A DNA stretch of 14,769 nucleotides from CALKWS01 sp048594865. Its GTDB lineage: Bacteria > Actinomycetota > Actinomycetes > Actinomycetales > Beutenbergiaceae. The notes under the pieces were generated by a model, which did no database searches, had not been told where the DNA came from, and saw only the letters and a program-made list of their open reading frames with translations. Both the position numbers and the translations under genes were made by a program. The DNA lies in the NCBI GenBank assembly GCA_048594865.1, contig JBMDWZ010000302.1, forward strand, positions 1-14,769, read 5' to 3'. This document shows, piece by piece, positions 13,069 through 14,769 of the stretch (position 1 is its first letter; the number at the start of each line of letters is the position of its first letter).

Positions 13069-14616
13069 GTGTCGTCCCCGCCGTCCCGTGCACGCTCGCG
13101 GAGCCGTAAAAGAGCAGTGCCCTTCGTCGTCGGGCTGATGGCAGCTCTGATGGGCATCGCCGTGGCCATCGCTCCTCCAAGCCCAGCCAACGCCGACTCT
13201 CAAGAACACGTCCTGAGTTTCGGCAGCGACTGGGAGTTCTACCGCAGTAACACCGCACCGCCCGCCGACTGGCGCACGGTCACTGGCGGATGGTCCAGCG
13301 GCACGGCCCCGTTTGGGTATGGGGTGCGGACCGGAGAGGTGCAGACACCGCTGCCCTCAACCGCCGACCGCAGGCCACTTGCGACCTTCTTCCGCACCAC
13401 TGTCGCCCTGCCCCGAGGGGCTATCAGCGCCACCATCACCACGTGGGCGGACGACGGCGTCGTGGTGTACATCAACGGCCGCGAAGTCGGACGGTCGAAC
13501 GTGCAGCGGGCAGCTAGTGTCCCGGTCACGCCAACGTCCTATGCCCGCACGGCTCCTTCCAGTGCGGCAGCCCGGGCAAACCCTGTGACGTTCCAGATCG
13601 GCGAGGGCTTGCTGACGGCTGGCGAAAACGTTATCGCCGTGCAGGTCCTCTCGAACTGGCGCAATACCCACAACATCACCTTCGATCTTGAACTTCGTGC
13701 CGTGCTCGAGCGGTCTGTGGACCCGGGCCCTGATCCGGATCCAGGACCCGGCGAGCCCACGGACCCCGGTGCGGTGATCGACGGCTGGGGAGCCCCGGTG
13801 TGGGCCGATGAGTTCGATTACGTCGATCCCGACACCGGCGAAGAGGTCGTGGACCCGGCCAAGTGGAATGTGCGCTCGCGCCCCAACCTCGGACTGCTCT
13901 TTGACGCCGCCGTTGTCGACGATAGGCAGGTCACCGTCCAGGACGGGATCATGACCATCCGTGCCGACTGGTTCGATCAGCCGGTCATACGTCCGGTCAG
14001 CCAACAGCTGGGAACGCTGCCCAACGAACTGTGGCACCGCACCGGCTACCTCGATCACCGTGGCCTCGATCCGGGCGACGTTACTTTCGCCCAACGCTAC
14101 GGACGTTGGGAGATCCGGGCCAAAACGCCGTCGGGACCCAACACCCTTGGCTCGCTGGCAGCCTTCTGGTTGCGGAACGAGCAATCCGGCGAGATCGACA
14201 TTATGGAAGCCTGGGGCTACGCCGACGGTGCCGACCGGGATCAGCGGATCGACACTGCCACCACCACGGTCCACACGCACACCTCGAACCCGAGTCTGAA
14301 CAGTAAGTACATCTGGCACCACTCCGAGCACGGTGCGCAAACGCCGGTGTGGGACAGGTTCGTGACCTACGCCTTCGAACTGACCCCGGACTATGCGGCG
14401 ATCATCGTCGACGGCGAAGAAATCGCGCGGGCCACACCCACTTCCCACCCCAACCTGTGGGACGAGCGCTACTTTGGCAGCCCGCTGCATGTGAGGTTGA
14501 ACCTGCATGTGGGTCCCTCGGAACGGTACTGGGGGTTGCCGGACCCGTCCGCACGCCAGCTCACCCAGAATTTGGACTTCGAGGTGGACTATGTTCGGAT
14601 TTGGTCATACGAGTAA
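13069..14616 (+). CDS. Secreted two-domain GH16 glycoside hydrolase (beta-glucanase/laminarinase-like)
   Basis: The product is 515 aa from the GTG at 13069, with AGAGGAG (13057-13063) 5 bases upstream; the frame is open further upstream but without support. A basic n-region (RSRSRKR), hydrophobic core and ANA cleavage site near residue 42 make a Sec signal peptide. Residues about 45-215 form a beta-sandwich-like domain (WEFYRS, APFGYG, TTWADDGVVVYINGREVGRSN, GENVIAVQVLSNW) of the galactose-binding-like type, probably carbohydrate-binding. A Pro/Asp/Gly linker (218-236) leads to the GH16 domain. Its active site is GEIDIMEAWG, with nucleophile Glu375, assisting Asp377 and acid/base Glu380, spaced ExDxxE as in laminarinase-type enzymes. 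VWADEFDY opens the domain and DYVRIWSYE closes it. It likely hydrolyses beta-1,3 or mixed-linked glucans outside the cell; specificity is unproven. It stands alone on its strand beside the tRNA. Confidence 0.94.
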   Translation: MSSPPSRARSRSRKRAVPFVVGLMAALMGIAVAIAPPSPANADSQEHVLSFGSDWEFYRSNTAPPADWRTVTGGWSSGTAPFGYGVRTGEVQTPLPSTADRRPLATFFRTTVALPRGAISATITTWADDGVVVYINGREVGRSNVQRAASVPVTPTSYARTAPSSAAARANPVTFQIGEGLLTAGENVIAVQVLSNWRNTHNITFDLELRAVLERSVDPGPDPDPGPGEPTDPGAVIDGWGAPVWADEFDYVDPDTGEEVVDPAKWNVRSRPNLGLLFDAAVVDDRQVTVQDGIMTIRADWFDQPVIRPVSQQLGTLPNELWHRTGYLDHRGLDPGDVTFAQRYGRWEIRAKTPSGPNTLGSLAAFWLRNEQSGEIDIMEAWGYADGADRDQRIDTATTTVHTHTSNPSLNSKYIWHHSEHGAQTPVWDRFVTYAFELTPDYAAIIVDGEEIARATPTSHPNLWDERYFGSPLHVRLNLHVGPSERYWGLPDPSARQLTQNLDFEVDYVRIWSYE

Positions 14617-14685
14617 CTGCCCGCGGGCCAAGCGGCGCAGCGAGCACAAGTTTTGACTCAGCCTCATAACGACCGGCGCGGGCGG

Positions 14686-14715
14686 TTGGAAGTTTGGCCC
14701 TAAAGCGGGCAGGCT
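14686..14715 (+). promoter_or_regulatory. Candidate promoter for the gene at the right edge
   Basis: TTGGAA (14686-14691) and CAGGCT (14710-14715) are 18 bases apart. The -10 ends 6 bases before the GTG at 14722, a leaderless arrangement. The stretch 14617-14685 after the GH16 stop holds no clear terminator; only a short GCCCGCGGGC palindrome was seen there. Confidence 0.4.
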
Positions 14716-14721
14716 AGGAGC

Positions 14722-14769
14722 GTGACTGACGACTCCGCATCCCAAGGCGCACCCCAGGACGCGGAGGCT
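14722..14769 (+). CDS. Start of an unidentified gene (partial, cut by window edge)
   Basis: An open frame of 16 codons starts at GTG 14722 and reads VTDDSASQGAPQDAEA before the window ends. AGGAG lies only one base before the GTG, too close for normal ribosome binding, while a promoter-like pair of hexamers ends 6 bases upstream, suggesting a leaderless message. The acidic, Ala/Gln/Asp-rich start resembles a disordered N-terminus, and no family can be named from so few residues. Confidence 0.5.
   Translation, partial: MTDDSASQGAPQDAEA

Noticed and set aside
13357..14508. 383-aa minus-strand open frame
   Set aside because: It is antisense to the GH16 gene, which carries an intact signal peptide, ribosome site and active site; no motif was found in the antisense product.

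Overview
The window is high-GC, densely coded DNA from an actinomycete. This rests on the G+C-biased third codon positions, GTG starts, DtxR/IdeR-type iron boxes, lipoproteins and likely leaderless promoters. Genus cannot be read from sequence alone; a Micrococcales-like member is plausible but is an inference. Most genes are on the minus strand. The plus strand holds a LacI-type regulator, a secreted GH16 glycosidase and the first codons of a gene at the right edge. No CRISPR array, transposase or rRNA was seen, and no gene-free gap exceeds about 200 bases.

Left part (1-5220): a membrane-anchored two-domain rhodanese sulfurtransferase runs off the left edge. Upstream of it, behind a hairpin terminator, is a complete Fe(III)-siderophore ABC importer. 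It is transcribed leftward in the order permease, permease, ATPase, binding lipoprotein. The first three genes are joined by 4-base stop/start overlaps. A DtxR/IdeR-type iron box and an adjacent 26-bp palindrome sit just before the first permease, so expression is probably released by iron limitation. The ATPase carries an N-terminal tandem 12-bp / tetrapeptide repeat.

Middle (5274-11420): an S9-family prolyl-oligopeptidase-like serine peptidase (minus, possibly leaderless) is divergent from a LacI-family regulator (plus). The regulator converges, across a bidirectional terminator, on a three-gene ABC importer of the nitrate/sulfonate/taurine (SsuABC/NMT1) class transcribed toward it. In front of that operon is a TTGACG-17-TAACGT promoter followed at once by two abutting CpG-centred LacI-type operator boxes. 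The simplest reading is that the LacI protein represses this importer; its substrate is unknown.

Right part (11468-14769): an MFS permease lies upstream of the importer in the same direction. Next come a pair of 27-bp direct repeats, a tRNA-Arg(TCT) gene (minus), and a secreted two-domain GH16 beta-glucanase/laminarinase-like enzyme (plus). The enzyme has an unassigned N-terminal beta-sandwich-like domain joined by a Pro/Asp/Gly linker. The last 48 bases look like the start of another, possibly leaderless, plus-strand gene.

Nothing is a plainly new system. The most interesting items are the LacI-controlled SsuABC-like transporter of unknown substrate with its double operator, the repeat-bearing FecE-type ATPase, the direct repeats beside the tRNA, and the surface-anchored rhodanese.
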